Below are positions 12,541 through 25,485 of a stretch of 64,000 nt of DNA, piece by piece. Both the position numbers and the translations under genes were made by a program. The stretch covers positions 626,884 to 690,883 of the forward strand of contig NMRA01000108.1 in assembly GCA_002633005.1 (NCBI GenBank), read 5' to 3'. Every line of letters starts with the position of its first letter. The stretch's first letter is position 1. The notes beneath the pieces were generated by a model, which saw only the letters and a list, made by a program, of their open reading frames with translations, was not told the origin of the DNA and searched no databases. Origin of the DNA: Phoronis australis (Eukaryota > Phoronida > Phoronidae).

Positions 12541-13150
12541 GCGAAGCTATAGAATAAACAAGATTTGGGACAAAAAAGGCAATTGGGGTCAACGGGGGCG
12601 AGGTGAAACATTTCGCACACACTTCGCAGAATTCTTTTTTCACGACAGCAAGTGATTAAAGGGCGGGGGTTACTCCCACAAAAGAGGAATACGGGTGAAT
12701 TTTTCACAAGTTTCCGAACGAAATCGGTGCATTTTCCGACATAGTTCACCCGAAAACGTTTTTACATTGGTAGTTCAAAACTCTACGAAAGATTTTTACC
12801 AATTTACACAGCTATACGGAAAGTTTTAATATCATTTATATTTTTAAAACTTATTGCAAAATATAGACTCGTTTTTGACAACATGGTACCTTTTTGCGCT
12901 GTTTGAGGCTTTTACTGGGAAATTTTCAGCTGTGCAAGAATGCCGCAAAAGGGTTAGGTCTGTGAATTCAACTCCAACAAAAGGTGGCGGTTCTGAAGTG
13001 AATGGGCGACTTTTTCATGGAAACTCCCTGCAACTGGGTTCTTTTTCCGTGTACTCTCTAAATGGGTGGATATCCCAACTTTCCAGCTGCATCGCCATCA
13101 AAAATATAAACAAGTACCCCCAGAGGTTAAAGCCAGCTGACATGTTGTCT
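12541..13150 (-). repeat. Interspersed repeat shared with 21.46-21.73 kb
   Basis: The part at about 13015-13095 (ACTTTTTCATGGAAACTCCC, TTTTTCCGTGTACTCTCTAAA, GGTGGATATCCCAACTTTCC) matches 21540-21615 at roughly 70 percent by eye. On the minus strand both read similarly (DIHPFREYT at 13 kb, DIHLFREWT at 21.6 kb), so the repeat may come from a coding element, but the frame is broken at 13 kb. Neither end is defined. Confidence 0.5.
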
Positions 13151-16100
13151 TGCTTGTGTCAAACTCACTGACATAACAAACTTGGTTTACAGACAACCAG
13201 CCAGGATATCTTTCTCTATTGCTACAGACAATATTGCATGCCTTCTTATTTCTACTGGATCAGTGTTTACGTCGCATGTGTGTAGGATACAGAATTGCCT
13301 CATGTCTCATTTGTTCGAATTGCCGCTGAAATCGAATCACTGCAGAACGCAGACTGATAGTGTCTTTTGCGTACCTGTTGCAATTTCGAGTCGATTCTGT
13401 TAGTACCTATGAGTGGAAGGTCTAAAACACCGTACCACAAGGTAAGTCAAGTTATGTTGACTATGAAAGTGGTCGAAACATAAAGGGCCTAGTATGACGT
13501 CACAGTTGACGGCGGGAACCAGTACATGGGTGGCCGACAGTATTCCGAGTTGTAGGTCGGGTCTCAATGAAAGGAACCAACCAGCGCCTGGTTCGTCTCT
13601 ACAAGATCGAGGTACAAACCTCAAAGTTATCAAACTATGAGCTTAACAGGCCACGGTATCTGTACTCAGCTTTGACTTATGCATTAGAAAAGGTGAATGA
13701 GGGCAACGATGGCTAGAAAGAGTGACTGAGGTGTGGACTTTGAGACAGCAAGTATAGTGACGACAAATATTGATTTGCAACAGACGAAATTTGTCTCCCT
13801 TTCTTGTTGACCCTCTGACTGAAGCCGCATTGACTCCGCTTGAATTCACCACCAGGTGTCGCACCGTAACTTGTCAAGTCTGCCCGACTGGTGACGTTCT
13901 TCTGAACTCCTGATAAATAAGAATAGTAGTTTTACAGTTTTGTCACTAGCTACAGTCTGCATCGAATTTTCCTACACGTACTGGCCCTTCCAAATTCGCA
14001 CTCCGAACAAAATCGCAATATTCAATCAAACATTAAAAGGCTACTTCTAGATTTTTCATGCCTTGTTGCTGGTGTGAGTTATCTTATTTGCATTTTTTAT
14101 TTCTTGTAGGTTTAACAATGCCACAAGTGAATTTAAACTAAGTTCTGAAATGGTGCGTACTTTTGATAGCAGTTTTGGTCGTAAACATTTCACAAAACGA
14201 CTGTACACAAAATGTCAAGAGCTCGTTATCGCTGAGTGTATGATTCAACCGCAAGTCATGAGGTGTTTCTCATAACAGTGTGAAGTAGCGGCGACTCCCA
14301 TTGTCTGTTCTAAGCGAGGTAAGGCACTGGGTCAGATTCGTCAAAGGAAACATAAGCCTACCTGTTGGAGGTAACTCGGTGTCCATGATCTAAGTAAAGG
14401 CTTCGTGCGTTTATCAAATCTGACCAAAGTGCGGAAATAGATCAGCCCCATGATGTGTGTACTGTGACATTCATAACCTTTGATTGATAACGTGTTTACA
14501 CGCAGCAGCTTGTTGACGAGGTTTTGGTTATTACATCACTAGATTGTGAAGGTAAAAGACGCTCATGCTTTAGTTCCTACTGGCGGTTATTAAGGAGTCA
14601 CTGGTGAGGACACTTTGACTATTCTGTGCCTCATATATGGAGGTATAGTCATAATTATAATTATGTTTAAGAGTCACGGTAATGTAGCATGTTGCCGCAG
14701 TGAGATTGTATATAATTTCTTAGTTTTGATTTTTGTATGACAAAGAAAATTTCACGCAGGTTGTGACTTTGAAATTTTGATCGCTGATTTTAAAATACAG
14801 TGAAACGTGCTTCATGGGTGTCGGTTTATACTTTCCTTTGGTAACTTTAATTTGGTTTGTTTCCGCAGAGAGTTTCTTTACAGTGTCGTGGTACAACCGG
14901 TGTTTTAGGTCAAATGGTTATCGGGGTGGTTATGATGAACGCTTTAACAAACGTATTTACATGTTTGTATACATTTTTGTAAATGTGTTTATTAAGCACC
15001 TTAAAGTGCAACTGTCTTTCCTAAAATACAGAAACCAAATGCATATTACTATACCATTATCAATTTTGTGTTGGTATCCAGACCCAACAATGTGATTATA
15101 TAATACTTGTTCTTTAAAGTATAGCCAAAAGCATTCTGATATGAGGGAATACGTAAAGTGAACGCCATGTTTTTGTAAAAAGATTTGCGTAATTGTAGCG
15201 TCACCATGGAAACTATGTTGCACGTGTGAAAGGACTTTAATTCAGTAGCCTCGTTCCGCACTCCAGCGCACAATCGTCTTGTCTTCGTGGGAGCCGAAAT
15301 TACAGCTCCCCAAACCATCGACGCCTCGACGTTAGTATGAAAGGTCCATCATATAAGTTCCTGACTGTGTTGACTTCTTTATTTGGAAAGTCACGTGAGT
15401 TGACTACCCTAATATGTGTCTTTACTTTCGCATTTCAAAAAGGCTATACAGAATACATAAAACACCGTTTGTTTGTCGTTTTTCAAAACTTTCTGTACGC
15501 TATGAATTATCGTACGTAGCATAGACAGAGACTATGTCGCATCTTCATAATGGGAGGACAAAAATTGTCGACTAGACGCAACAGTCAAATGAGCTACACT
15601 CTAATTTGTCCATTGAGCGCAGTATACTACGCTTATCAAATCCGCGTGTTGCAATTACTGAACGAACATCATAGGCCCTATGGAATAAAGGCAAAAAACC
15701 ATAGCGATGAGAGGTTCAATATGTGCCCTTGTTGAGAGATCGAATAGTCTTCGTCGCGATTATAAGCAGGTCGCCTTCTATCACTCAAACAAACTTTTGA
15801 TTTAGGCCACTTTACGTTATGAAAGTGGTCTCAATGCTTATTTCGATCAGAAAGGCTTTGTGAACTTTGGAAAGTTCGGGCGCTTTGTAACTGGGCGTGA
15901 CCTGAGGGCTCTACAATTTGACTCGTCGGGACGGGACACTTTTTGAAATTTGTACGTTTTGATATTTGGAGTTATGTTCCGTGACAAGTAATTAAAATGA
16001 AATAGACAATGTCAAATAAGCATGAAATAGGTAGGCGGAAGTCATTGATAATCTTAAACATGTAAAATTCTTACCACTGAGATATAGTCATAATTGTGAA

Positions 16101-18396
16101 TACTCTGTCAGGTATCAAATAAAAGGTTACGCTTCAACAGCGAATGCTTGTTGAGTGATTACACTTTGGTAGCCATCGACCTACAACAAATAATCCATTC
16201 TCTTGACTGTGGCATTCTGACACTATCATTCTGTTATCGCGATACAGGCGTTTTATTGCCTCTTGTCCACTTCCAAATTGCACAATAGTCGGTAGACATT
16301 ACATGCTTCCAACAAACTGGTTAATTGTGGCACAAATTAAAAAGAGCCAACTATGGAGCATGGGATCATTATTTGTGTTGGCGATTGATGGACTTCTTAT
16401 TTCAGAGGTATTCCTTCCTTTAAATTCACCAGTTAAGATCATAGAACTGATTAGTTCCGTCAGTCGAAAGATGTCGCTAAAATATATACATGTCGTAACT
16501 TCCAGCTCTGTTTGTTTTTGCCTTATTTTACTATTTCTTTAAGTTTTCCTTAAAGTGGCGGCAATTGAGCCACTACCCATAATGCACGAGTCCGCTGCTG
16601 TCACTCACTACGACGGTGGTACACCACCAAAAATAAAAATCAAATTACAAAAATTGATATTAAATTCAATTAAGTTTGAAAATATTTGAGGTTGTGTTCA
16701 ATGAACATCATTTGGAAATTAAGTTTTGGATGAACTCACTAAAGTCCGTTTTATGAAGCTATTAACTAAAATAAAGCTGAAATAGCAGAATCTTGAACAG
16801 CACGATTTAGCAAAGACCGTATTTCCGAAATTTATTTTGTCAAGTGCAGGTAGTAGTTGACTGTAAATACGGGCTACTGTCAAAGTTACGTCAGCTGCAG
16901 TGATTCGTTCTTGTCAAGAGCATATAGCATAGCGTTCCCACTCACGTACCTAGGATCATCTTAGCTGCGACTGGGTGTTGGTGCCACGTTTGATAAAACA
17001 GCCTCTTGGTCAATAAAAATTTTAATAATCAAACGAGCGTTTCGTTACAGACTGGCTACTCAGCACAGTACCAGCATTGTTGAAATTAAACGTAACCCTT
17101 GAGCACAATGCTCACATTTTGCGTGATTACAAAAGTTAAACAAGTCTGTATGCCCTCTAGTGAGTTACCCGGACAAATTACGGTTCACGCTGAAAGTTTT
17201 GTGATCTCCGCTTATCTAGCTAATTTTGAAGTTGTACGCCACTCAGGGGCATTGGTGTGCATGGCACGGCAATAAAAGATTCCCCGTTATGGAGCAAACA
17301 CCAATAAATCAACGTTGACTGAAGATGGAAGATATACCAGTTTCACACGTTACCTCAGCGCGTTTTCAACGAAAACAAAGCGAAACACTTGGCACCTAGG
17401 CTCGCCATCTGCGTCCAAATTATATGCCAAGAACAATGGTTTTGAAGTGCTTAGTTGTTCAAATTTTATATGCCATGTCGCTCTTCAAGGAAGTGCTTAG
17501 CTGTTAAGTTTAAGTTTATTTCCGTTTTTCATTTTACTATAGGCGGTGGTCATTGTCTACTCATGAGAGTGCATGGCCTACGTGTGATTGAAAGGTTAAC
17601 GCGCTTGTTATTTCGAACACAGTTTTCCAGTTGTTAGAGCTTGGGCAAAAATTGGAATACCTAACTTCTTTGTTGCATTTGAGTTTGTTTGCATATCCTG
17701 ACGTAACTTTGTTTTTGTTAGCTTGTATTTTCGAGTGCCAACCACAAACACCTTCATTGAGCTTGTTGGCATAATTATGCGTTTGAGTTGATAAAAGTGC
17801 TGCCTATGTACATCATTGAGTAAAACAATTATTTGTTATTAATAATAGCTACTCATCGGCAATATAGTCAACCGTAAAGGTACATTTCACCGGACACGTT
17901 TTGGCCTCATCGTTAGCGTTTCTGTTTTCGAAGTCATTAACGTTTAGTTTCAGTTTTCACTTTGTTACAGTAGAGCCAGTGTCTGAACCGGTAAAATTTC
18001 AAATAATGAACAAAGGCGTAGATACTGTGGTAACCTGTTATGTTGTATTCACGATTTCAATACGAACTTTTGTAGTGAGCGAACGTTAGGTACACGCTAG
18101 CGGAAAACATCTACTGCTCTCAAAACGTTCGTTCGCTTCAGGCGGTGCTTTTGTCAGTTCACGTTATAATTGAATATAGCATTTGAAATATAATTCAAGT
18201 TGTCTCAGTTGCGCGAATGCATTACAATTTGATATTTAGTGAAGCCAAATGCACATGATCCTGTCTTTAATGTTTGAGCAATCGCTCGAATTACCTCTTT
18301 TTACAACTATTTATTCATTTGAAATACCATGGGTAGATAACTCCATAAATTAATGTAAGATTTACTGGAAAGCTGACTAAGAGCATGAGAACATTT
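13151..18396. other. No recognisable gene in a 5-kb stretch
   Basis: ORFs are all under about 95 codons and lack any family resemblance. I see no repeat array, RNA gene or element end here. Confidence 0.4.
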
Positions 18397-18398
18397 TA

Positions 18399-18848
18399 CA
18401 CGGTGTTTCAAAAAGGTGCACCTGCAATCGAGAACTATCTCATCAATATATTTAGTAGGTAGATGGCATATGGAATAGTTCCCTTACCGTATGTGCCTTT
18501 GCCAGAATCCCAACTGTATTGAAGCAGCCTCAAATATTGAACACCACCCAACGTCTCGGGTATTTGCTTAGGTTACGACACTACCCTGATGCGGAGGCTA
18601 TGATAGTACTCGAAAGGTTTTGGATGGTTGCCAGACATAAACGCGCGTGCTCTGCATTCAATCCTGGGGCCCGTGACGTAGCGTAAGATACTTTCAAGTA
18701 AAAATTAGTGTAAAGCAAATATTGGTGTAGTCACGTTTTTGCTTGTGATTCATAGCGATATCTCCCGAAAACTAGTGGAATCTCGCCAAACTCATAACGA
18801 CCTGTTCTTACGATGTGCAGTTCAGACCCACCTTTCTGAAACACCCTG
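18399..18848. mobile_element. Mariner-like non-autonomous element (family C), 450 bp, TA-flanked
   Basis: The left end starts CACGGTGTTTCAAAAAGGTG; the right end, reverse-complemented, starts CAGGGTGTTTCAGAAAGGTG, giving 18 matches in 20. The dinucleotide TA sits on both sides (18397-18398 and 18849-18850), as expected for Tc1/mariner target duplications. The interior has no open transposase frame. Collinear remnants of the same interior lie at 8.75-8.91 kb and 47.92-48.15 kb. Confidence 0.8.
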
Positions 18849-18850
18849 TA

Positions 18851-19439
18851 TGTGGTTTACTACCGATATGTCAAATCGCTTCAGATGGATTTTCAATTAT
18901 GAGCAATGCTGAAGATCACTAGTCTTATCAAAATGTGTATAGCGTGGACTTTTTTTTCTGATAGCATACATTGTTTTGTTTTCTTACTTGAACTTTGGTG
19001 GTTCCACACGCAAAGCACAATATGTTTCTATTGGTGTTTATCAGCTTCACACAAAGTACATAGAGACCGCAATGAGTATCTGAAATAGTAAAAATTGACA
19101 AACACGTGTTGCTTTTTAAATTAACATAATTTAAAAAGTTTAAAAATGAATAGTTTCAAACTTTTCAACAAAGAAATAATAATGTCACAAAGGGACTAGA
19201 GACATCTAAAAATTTGCAGGTGTAGTCTACTTATTTTCACAGAAAAATCAAAAGATTTGGCAGATAAAAAGACACACCCGAAACGACATCACTTGTTGGA
19301 ATTAGCTCCGAACTGTTATTAGCTGCAAATGTCTTCAAACATGAACATAATTGTTAAATTTCATTCCAGGCGGTTTTGTGGACTGAGATACATGTATGGG
19401 CACACTACGTCAAAGATAAGGGGGGTGCTAGAGTTGTCG
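18851..19439. other. No recognisable feature
   Basis: AT-rich sequence between the mariner-like element and the satellite-like array; nothing was recognised. Confidence 0.5.
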
Positions 19440-20750
19440 AGTAGACAGGCGCTGACACATTGCCACCAATACCCCGACAGGTGTCGAGGTTCATCAAGAT
19501 CCTCCCCCCATTGGCTCTCTCATCCGGAAATGCTTTCGAGTAGAAATAACTGAATAGGTGCAGGGGTAGTCAAATCTCAGTGTCAAAAATCCACTAGTTC
19601 CGTTGCAATATCGTATCATATCTGTTCAGTTTTAACATGAGTCATAATTCAGCTCTTTAGATATTAACCCAAAAGGCTTTTGGCAAAAAGTAGGATAACG
19701 AAAACATAAAAGAAGACTAGGATGAGATATAATTTCAAATTCATCGAGAAATCTCCTCGCATTGGGAAATTTCAGCCAAATACCCTTTAGTGTTGTTAAA
19801 ACCTGTCGCTATAATGAATGTCCACTTCTCGGAATGACCAGCCAAAACCAAAATGACCAATAGGGAATATTACGGTAGCGGATTAATCATTACTCCAGAT
19901 AAATCCCCGTCATAGTACCTGTCAGATTTTCCTAGATCTGCCAAACGTTTTTTAGATAGAGATACTGCTGGAAAGGATGGTCACTAAAGTGGCCACTTGG
20001 GGACGCTAAAGTAGTCAAATCTGCTGGAAAAGACTTTTGCCTGTGGAAACCCATTACAAATCTCTGCGTCATTCGGTTCTCTATATATCATCCGAAAAAC
20101 GATTTTTGCAAGACACGTCTTGCTGAAAGTTTAAACCCCATAGCTAAAGTAGACCAATCCAAATGAAAATGGACTCTTACCGGAGCATTGCCGTCACATA
20201 TCTCTATGTCTTGTCACATTGAAATCTGTCTATTGTTTCTCTAGATGTCATCCGAAAATGCTCTTCCTTCAAAAGCACAAGAAAATCACGTTATCGAGAC
20301 CAAAAGACACTAGATGGTGCTGCAGTGGTCTAATCCGCCAGAATAAAATCTACTAGTGTCGGAGTATTACCGTCGCATACTTTTGTGTCATTGAAAACCG
20401 CCAATCGGTTTTCTATGTATTATCCGGAAACGCTACTCCCCAAAAGTACTGAAAAGGCTCTTGAGATCCGAACGGCCACTAGGATGTATTTCAGAAGTCA
20501 AATCTGCCTGAAAATGGACTGGTGTTGACCATGGCCGCAACATACTTGTTTGTCAAGTTTCATTGAAATCCATCTATCAGTTCTCTAGATACCATCCGGA
20601 AACGCTCTTCCCCAAAACATACTGAATATTGAAAAGTGGCATGCAACGCCCTAATGTTGCCCTACTCCCTTGTGTCGCCAAATTTCATTAAGACATCATC
20701 GGAGAGTTTTGTGATATCGAGCGGACAATTGGACGCCCAGTTGGCGTGAC
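19440..20750 (+). repeat. Degenerate tandem array, unit about 172 bp
   Basis: A block of the form TCATTGAAATCCATCTATCR, then GTTCTCTAGAT, then CATCCGGAAACGCTCTTCCCCAAAA recurs with the TCCG core at 20091, 20251, 20423 and 20595 (spacings 160, 172 and 172). A related TCATCCGGAAATGCT lies at 19521. Each unit also repeats GTCAAATCTGC(T/C)GGAAAA. The copies are diverged, so the array is old. Phrases of this type are familiar from dispersed tandem repeats of marine invertebrates; that link is from memory. Confidence 0.8.
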
Positions 20751-21459
20751 GGTAAAATGCACGTGCACATAAATACATGGACGTATAAAAAGATAGCTCA
20801 GTAAACTGCTTCAGCTTGATAAAATCTTGCAAAAAAGTTTCAATTTCACTTCACGTGGCCGAAATGATAAAATAGATACTGTAAGTTCCCATACTTATCT
20901 GATAATATTTGTGTTGTGACTAATACACGGTTTGTTTTGCTTTGTGTTTTTGTAAACCTCACTCCGGCAGTCACGGACCGAGGATTTGCAGACATCGGTT
21001 GGCATTTTAGTGATCTTTATGGCTTTGTCTGAGGTAAGCCAGCCATTATACAACATTGACTGAATTCTTGTCAACAAACTTCATAAGTGTAAAACTGAAG
21101 CTTTGACCGAAGATGAATTGCAAATTCGTTAAGAATACTCACTAGTGACATCGCAGCGTTTAGCATGCCTACAGCTACGCCAGGTATTTGCACTTTGTAT
21201 TTCACATCCATGAAGGTGTTGACATGTTTCAAGTTAGTTTGCTACCTTAGTCAATCTCGAACATTTCGTCGGCTGACGTGAGTGTAGACAACCAAGATTC
21301 ACAAGCTGTGTAAGCCAATACTAGCGCGAATACGCGAAGTTGCGAATATTCCCCTAGAAAAGGTAAACGGGATATCATGTACATATCTAAAACTTGTTGC
21401 AAAAATGTCTTTTTGTACGGTTTCAGGGTTAGTGGGTTAAAAATCAGCTATCTAATATC
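20751..21459. other. No recognisable feature
   Basis: Only short chance ORFs were seen. Confidence 0.5.
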
Positions 21460-21725
21460 CATTACGATCGGGTTGGGTTTATCAAACCAATTTCTACAAA
21501 AACTGATGATTTTGGAGTAAACCTATACGAAAGGGTGAGATTTTCATAGAATCTCCACTCAAATGAGTCCCTTTTTCCAGTCCACTCTCTAAACAGATGA
21601 ATATCATAATTTTCCATCTGCTCTCGAACTAAGCATATTTTCGAGTGTCCCCCCGGGAAACGAACCGAGATGCTGTCAAAGATATTGGTGCTGGTGTGAT
21701 GTTTAGCCTCAACGTGTGGAGCCAT
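21460..21725 (-). repeat. Second copy of the repeat seen at 12.5-13.15 kb
   Basis: On the minus strand this copy keeps an 87-codon open frame from 21725 that includes ENYDIHLFREWTGKRDSFEW. The 13-kb copy has the same order of residues (DIHPFREYTEK) but is broken by a stop. I do not recognise the protein. The matching frames hint at a decayed coding element. Confidence 0.45.
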
Positions 21726-24090
21726 GAGCTATGTCGTGTGAATGAATATGACTGTTTCGCTCGTAGAAGTTGTAAATATGAAGCGACAAAACTAGACTAA
21801 ATGTCAAAGGCATACTTCACGTACTATAAGCGGTATATTGTTTAATTTGTAGAGTGACTGACACGTAGACATCGCATCGTAACGTAGACAAAATAGAAAA
21901 CAATTCTTCGTCTCAAGATTCTCACAACTGAAATAGCAAATCATAGTCATTTCTTAGTTAGGGAAGATCTGAGGAGGTAAACAGATTTTGTGTCGTACTG
22001 GATTTCATTGAGTTGTGCACATCGTGCAAAAAACTAGCGTGACGCACTTGAGTCTTCTAGTGAAACGGTTGATTATTGTCCTTCACTTAGGCTTCGGAAG
22101 GAGGTATGTGTTTTGTCTTGTGTGAGTGTACGCAGGTCTGTCTTCCGCGAGGCAAGTTACTGAGAGTTTAGTGATATCACCCAACTCTTCGGCATGCATT
22201 GCACGCGATTCATTTCCTTTCAATTGTAATCTTGCGTTGTGGAAAGGAGCCAAGTTTAATTTGGAACGTTTGCAACGACATTTTGGTGAATTTTCAGACT
22301 CGGGGACAAGCCGGTTATTCCACTCTTTTTCAGAACCGTAGGACATTCTCCAATGTTTTCTCAGAGCTATATTTCCTATTTCATCCATGATATGTTTTCT
22401 TTTGAACTCCCAATTTTCTTTCCATTGAACCACAATTCATTTCACTCACTTATACGAGACCTGAGTTAGCACATGCTTGGTAGAGCGTTTGACTGACAGT
22501 ATACTGGAACTGAGCACCGAGTGTGCATCGATGAGGAAAGAAATGTGTTCCTAAGAAAGGGTTACGTGAATACAGCACGTGAGAAAAGAATTGTGCTCAC
22601 AAGAAAATGACGCTGCAAATATGAAACCCGTGCAGTGAGTGTAAGGAAGGATCGATAAGATTTGGAAATAACTCTACCTTTACAGAAACTGACATTGTTT
22701 ATCGAATAATTACAAGTAAAAGAACGATGAAAAATCAAAAAGACGGGAAGCAAGCAACTTCTGACCTGTCGCCACGCCTTGGCAGAGGATCATAGTATCG
22801 AGTTTAATCCCCCCTAAGCGCTCACCTGTGCCTTTTTAGAAATATGATGATCTCATGAACTTAATATTCTTGTGCACTGAGTTTCGTATTAGGACTACCA
22901 TAGATCATAAACAACAAATTTGAGCTCTGATATTCGCACCTGCTATGAAATTTCCAGGGGGCGCCACTCTCTTCCAAAAGCACAACTCCTGTTAGTGAGC
23001 ACTGAGCAGTCGACCTGCCTTGCTTGTCGTAAGTAAAACGTGCGATACACCAAACGTCGCTAGTGAATAGTAACGTCGCGGCCAGCTTGTGCGCTAGATC
23101 CCATACATGTATATTATGCACAAAAACATATAGAGTTGATGGTCCATGAGCCTGCTTAGATTTTACGCTGAGCGATTGTTCGTATTCGATTAATGCTTCT
23201 CACCTGCAGTACATGCCAAAAATATTCAGGCAAAATGACCCGGAATTCCCCGTCGCGACGGCTGGGCAGAAGCCAAATTCATCGTCAGAATGAAGGGAAT
23301 TAACAGAAAAGTATTTTATCTGCCTAATCAACTTTGACGTGTTCTGCTCATCAAAGTTACAGAAACCCGTTATCCCCTTTGTTTTATGTGTCACTGGTCT
23401 AACTTCGGCCCTCAGACTGTTATAAAACCTCTCAAAACTACTTGATATTTCCAGATATAAAACCTGTACTATCCGGCTGAGCAGTAAGATTAAAGGGCGT
23501 TGCCTCCCGCTTGATGATCAAAGACGAAAAGAACTCGCCGAACATGAGACGTCAAGAAAAAAGGAAGGCACCACCAACATACGTAAGCATGAAATCGATG
23601 TTTCAAAATTACTAATCTTTGCTACGTAAAATGATGGGTGAGCTCGTTTAGCGAACGTTCTGAGCGCTGCACTCGTTGATAGTGGTGTAAGGTGTATGCT
23701 ATAGACCGGGGAAGAAATATGGCTACATAAAAGTAACATCATGCGTATTATTTTAGCAGTTTACCTTACACCGTTGGCGTAAAGCATACCGCTCGGAACA
23801 TTCGTTTTTTAATAGTTGTGTACCCTCTATATTTCCCATTTTTATTCATTTTCTTCTCAGAATTTCAAATTGAAATTTAAGTTTCCGTTTACCTTACTTG
23901 TTGTCAAAAGTGACTTTTGGTAACCGTCACTTACCCCTACAAATTCGTTTTGAATTGTTCTTTCTGCGCTTCGGTAGAACTGGTAGTTATTAATTACATA
24001 AGGTAGCCTCATAAGTTGACTTGATCCGACGGGTCAGTTTTGTGCACCAAGCAGGACACTGTGCATCAACAAACTGTGCACACATCTACT
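21726..24090. other. No recognisable gene
   Basis: Includes a 116-codon minus-strand ORF at 22433-22083, rich in Lys and Glu, but it has no recognisable domain and is overlapped by plus-strand ORFs of similar size, so it is not called. No repeat boundaries were seen. Confidence 0.4.
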
Positions 24091-24094
24091 TTAA

Positions 24095-24253
24095 AGGCGA
24101 AGGCAACCTTTTTTCATGTCATTTTGAGCTAAAATAAGGTTGGTTGGTTATCCTAGACATATTTTCCACTTAATTACAGCTTTTCGTAATTTTGTTAATT
24201 ACTCGTCCGCTACTCCGGAAGTGACGTTTTAGGAGGCAAGCATTTCGCGCCAA
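24095..24253 (+). repeat. Left terminal inverted repeat of the THAP transposon
   Basis: Starts directly after TTAA with AGGCGAAGGCAACC. It pairs over its whole length with 25486-25644, with only scattered mismatches. Confidence 0.9.
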
Positions 24254-24359
24254 TTTCTTTTCATATACTCTGACTGTGAGAGCTGCCGACTCAGTCATTG
24301 TTCTACCTCGGTTGCGTTAAGTTCCGTCGTCGTTTGCTTTCATTTACTAGTCAGTCAAC

Positions 24360-24970
24360 ATGCCACACTGTTGCTGCGTACCGGGATGTACTATTTATCG
24401 TCTCACGCGCGCTTTGGGAGTACCTTTGCATCGCTTTCCGATGGATGACACACTTCGCCGTACTTGGCTCGTTCGTGTGAAGAGCGCAGCGTTACCCGTC
24501 CACGCAACGTACAGAGCAGTCGAGAATTACCGTGTGTGTGGCAAACACTTTCTGCCGTCCGATTACGAAAGGGATTTGTACGCTGAACTGATGAAGGTCC
24601 CTGCGAAACAACGCCTGAAGCAGGATGCCATTCCGTCTGTGTTGATTCCCGGCAGTGCCCCGTCGCCACCCCCAAGATGTGCGTATTTGAAGCGAGAAGC
24701 CTCGCGAGCTGTGGCCAGTACAGTGACTGGAGCCAGTGGAGGCACTTCATCTACTGTCACCCGTGCCTCAACGTACCCCAGAGCGTGCCATTCCTGGAAC
24801 CAGTAAGTGATTCGCCCTGTGCTGTTTTCTCCAGCCCAGAGCCTCTAAGCAGCCCTGCAGCGATATTGAGTAGTGGGAGTGATTACAGGCCCAGTTCGAC
24901 ACCCAGTGAAGAGGACAGTTCGTCGTCCAGTGAACAGATCGGTGAGCCAAACTTTGATAAGTTTATTGTG
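24360..24970 (+). pseudogene. THAP-domain transposase N-terminus, frameshifted and cut by gap
   Basis: The ATG at 24360 opens a canonical THAP zinc finger, a C2CH sequence-specific DNA-binding domain. The zinc ligands are in CCCVPGC (Cys5 or Cys6, and Cys10), Cys60 and His63 (CGKH), with Phe26-Pro27, Trp36 and the closing DAIPSV box at about residues 89-94. The frame then reads a Ser/Pro linker and stops at 24806. The natural continuation (SSPEPLSSPAAIL, an acidic Ser-rich run, then EPNFDKFIV) is in another frame from about 24770, so a one-base indel, or a sequencing error, near 24740-24800 separates the parts. The FDKFIV end resembles the start of the domain that follows THAP in Kolobok-type proteins. 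The remainder falls in the N run. It should act in the nucleus, binding the terminal repeats. Confidence 0.8.
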
Positions 24971-25288
24971 NNNNNNNNNNNNNNNNNNNNNNNNNNNNNN
25001 NNNNNNNNNNNNNNNNNNNNNNNNNNNNNNNNNNNNNNNNNNNNNNNNNNNNNNNNNNNNNNNNNNNNNNNNNNNNNNNNNNNNNNNNNNNNNNNNNNNN
25101 NNNNNNNNNNNNNNNNNNNNNNNNNNNNNNNNNNNNNNNNNNNNNNNNNNNNNNNNNNNNNNNNNNNNNNNNNNNNNNNNNNNNNNNNNNNNNNNNNNNN
25201 NNNNNNNNNNNNNNNNNNNNNNNNNNNNNNNNNNNNNNNNNNNNNNNNNNNNNNNNNNNNNNNNNNNNNNNNNNNNNNNNNNNNNNNN
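24971..25288. other. Assembly gap (318 N)
   Basis: A run of N inside the THAP transposon. The real length is unknown and could hide most of the transposase catalytic domain. Confidence 0.99.
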
Positions 25289-25485
25289 ACGGGTCACCGA
25301 GTCCAGCCATTTTCAGCTTACAACACTCTAAACAATCCCTAAATCCAACGTAGTTGAGTTCTCTACTAACCTATCTTGCCGCAGAATACTCGCCGATGGA
25401 AAGTGGTGGCGACAATTGTTGAAAAACAGCACAAAACAAAAGTAGAATAGAACAGATTCGCACGGGAAAGTCAACGCAAAACCAA

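Noticed and set aside
22083-22433. 116-codon minus-strand ORF
   Set aside because: Overlapped by plus-strand ORFs of similar quality; no domain, signal or splice evidence.
22455-22520. tRNA-like stretch GCACATGCTTGGTAGAGCG
   Set aside because: The D-arm-like part is present but the rest does not fold into a tRNA by eye; at most a decayed SINE.
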